A stretch of DNA of 64,000 nucleotides from Microbacterium excoecariae (GTDB lineage Bacteria; Actinomycetota; Actinomycetes; Actinomycetales; Microbacteriaceae). The DNA is taken from the NCBI RefSeq assembly GCF_011326725.1, contig NZ_JAANCO010000001.1, forward strand, positions 992,001-1,056,000, given 5' to 3'. A program made the position numbers and the translations under genes. Under the pieces are notes generated by a model. It ran no database searches. It saw only the letters and a program-made list of their open reading frames with translations, and was not told the origin of the DNA. Shown in pieces: positions 63,605 to 64,000 of the stretch; position 1 is the stretch's first letter, and each line of letters starts with the position of its first letter.

Positions 63605-64000
63605 GTGCTTGAGAATCCCCGCGCCGCCCGTGTCCGCTCCATCCGCAAGCTGGGCCAGAGGAGCGCCCGCCGCGAGACGGGACGGTTCCTCCTGGAGGGG
63701 CCGCAGGCGGTGCGCGAGGCCCTCACGGCCCGCCCCGACCTCGTCGAGCAGCTCTACGTCACGCCCACCGGGCTGGAGAAGCACGGCGACATCCGCGCGC
63801 TGATCGACGACGCGCAGGCGGAGAACCCCGACCTGACGTGGGAGTACGCCGACGAGGACGTCGTCGCGGCGATGGCGGACACCGTCACGCCGCAGGGCTT
63901 CGTCGCGGTCGCGCGCCAGAACCCGACGGCGCTCAAGGACATCCTGGGGGACACGGCGACGCCGCGGCTCATCGTCGTGTGCGAGGAGGTGCGGGATCCC
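63605..64000 (+). CDS. SPOUT-family (TrmH/SpoU) RNA 2'-O-methyltransferase, 5' part
   Basis: The first 132 codons of a TrmH-type methyltransferase; the gene runs off the window. The N-terminal substrate-binding domain is visible ([41 protein letters not shown]), and the window ends in [11 protein letters not shown], the beginning of the SPOUT motif VRDPGN. Its position after rplT is conserved in Actinobacteria, followed there by pheS. GTG start set by the promoter spacing. Target nucleotide unknown. Confidence 0.88.
   Translation, partial: MLENPRAARVRSIRKLGQRSARRETGRFLLEGPQAVREALTARPDLVEQLYVTPTGLEKHGDIRALIDDAQAENPDLTWEYADEDVVAAMADTVTPQGFVAVARQNPTALKDILGDTATPRLIVVCEEVRDP

Overview
The window is about 72% G+C chromosomal DNA from an actinobacterium, most probably Microbacteriaceae (Microbacterium-like). 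The grounds are gene order (pnp, dapB, thyA-folA, dapA-rnj-ftsK, pgsA-cinA-clgR-DUF3046-recA-recX-miaB-miaA-dapF-hflX, lexA/LysM, hisC-hisB-hisH-priA, infC-rpmI-rplT), the actinobacterial PriA, an Actino-pnp-like leader, a CE1758/CE1759-type LLM flavin pair and pervasive leaderless genes. Species is inferred, not proven. No tRNA, rRNA, CRISPR array, prophage or intact insertion sequence was found.

Layout. 0-6.8 kb: pfkA, a prolyl-oligopeptidase (S9A), a metallophosphoesterase, aspA and an FAH-family hydrolase. 6.9-10 kb: two tandem paralogous LuxR-type regulators, divergent from a 1731-residue repetitive cell-surface protein (10.3-15.5 kb). 15.5-21.2 kb: FKBP isomerase, YceI under an operator-covered promoter, rpsO, the LLM oxidoreductase/FMN reductase pair, and a glycosyltransferase fused to an SGNH hydrolase. 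21.2-28.8 kb: pnp with a structured leader, a catalytically degenerate aldo/keto-reductase homologue, a histidine phosphatase, dapB, a small membrane TPR-like protein, OsmC, thyA and folA. 28.8-31.4 kb: GH51 arabinofuranosidase and its divergent LacI regulator. 31.4-44.2 kb: the conserved dapA-to-dapF block. 44.3-48.2 kb: LysE-type exporter with divergent LysG, an RsmC-like methyltransferase and hflX. 48.3-56.2 kb: a Pls/PosA-type single-module NRPS overlapping an M1 peptidase, converging on a phosphopantetheinyl transferase and an S9C peptidase. 56.2-64 kb: lexA divergent from a LysM protein (SOS), histidine genes, SseB-like and DUF1844 genes, infC-rpmI-rplT and the start of a SPOUT rRNA methyltransferase.

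How genes work together. dapA, dapB and dapF serve lysine/diaminopimelate synthesis, with LysE/LysG as probable export control. thyA-folA form a thymidylate/folate pair. recA, recX, lexA and the LysM gene form the SOS set, and the recA and lexA/LysM promoters share the core TTCGAAYATTCG. The NRPS, its carrier-activating transferase and two peptidases look like a compact, unassigned peptide or polyamino-acid locus and are the best candidate here for undescribed biology.

Two sequence-level themes run through the window. First, at least 15 genes have a TANNNT box ending exactly 6 or 7 bases before the start codon (a sixteenth at 8), which implies leaderless mRNAs and often decides the start. Second, the palindrome GGATCC is strongly over-represented in several reading frames. 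Other notable items are an ATC-initiated infC behind a hairpin-rich leader, ten isopeptide-type repeats in the surface protein, an imperfect 18-bp inverted repeat at 44.2 kb, and short upstream ORFs before clgR and the NRPS.
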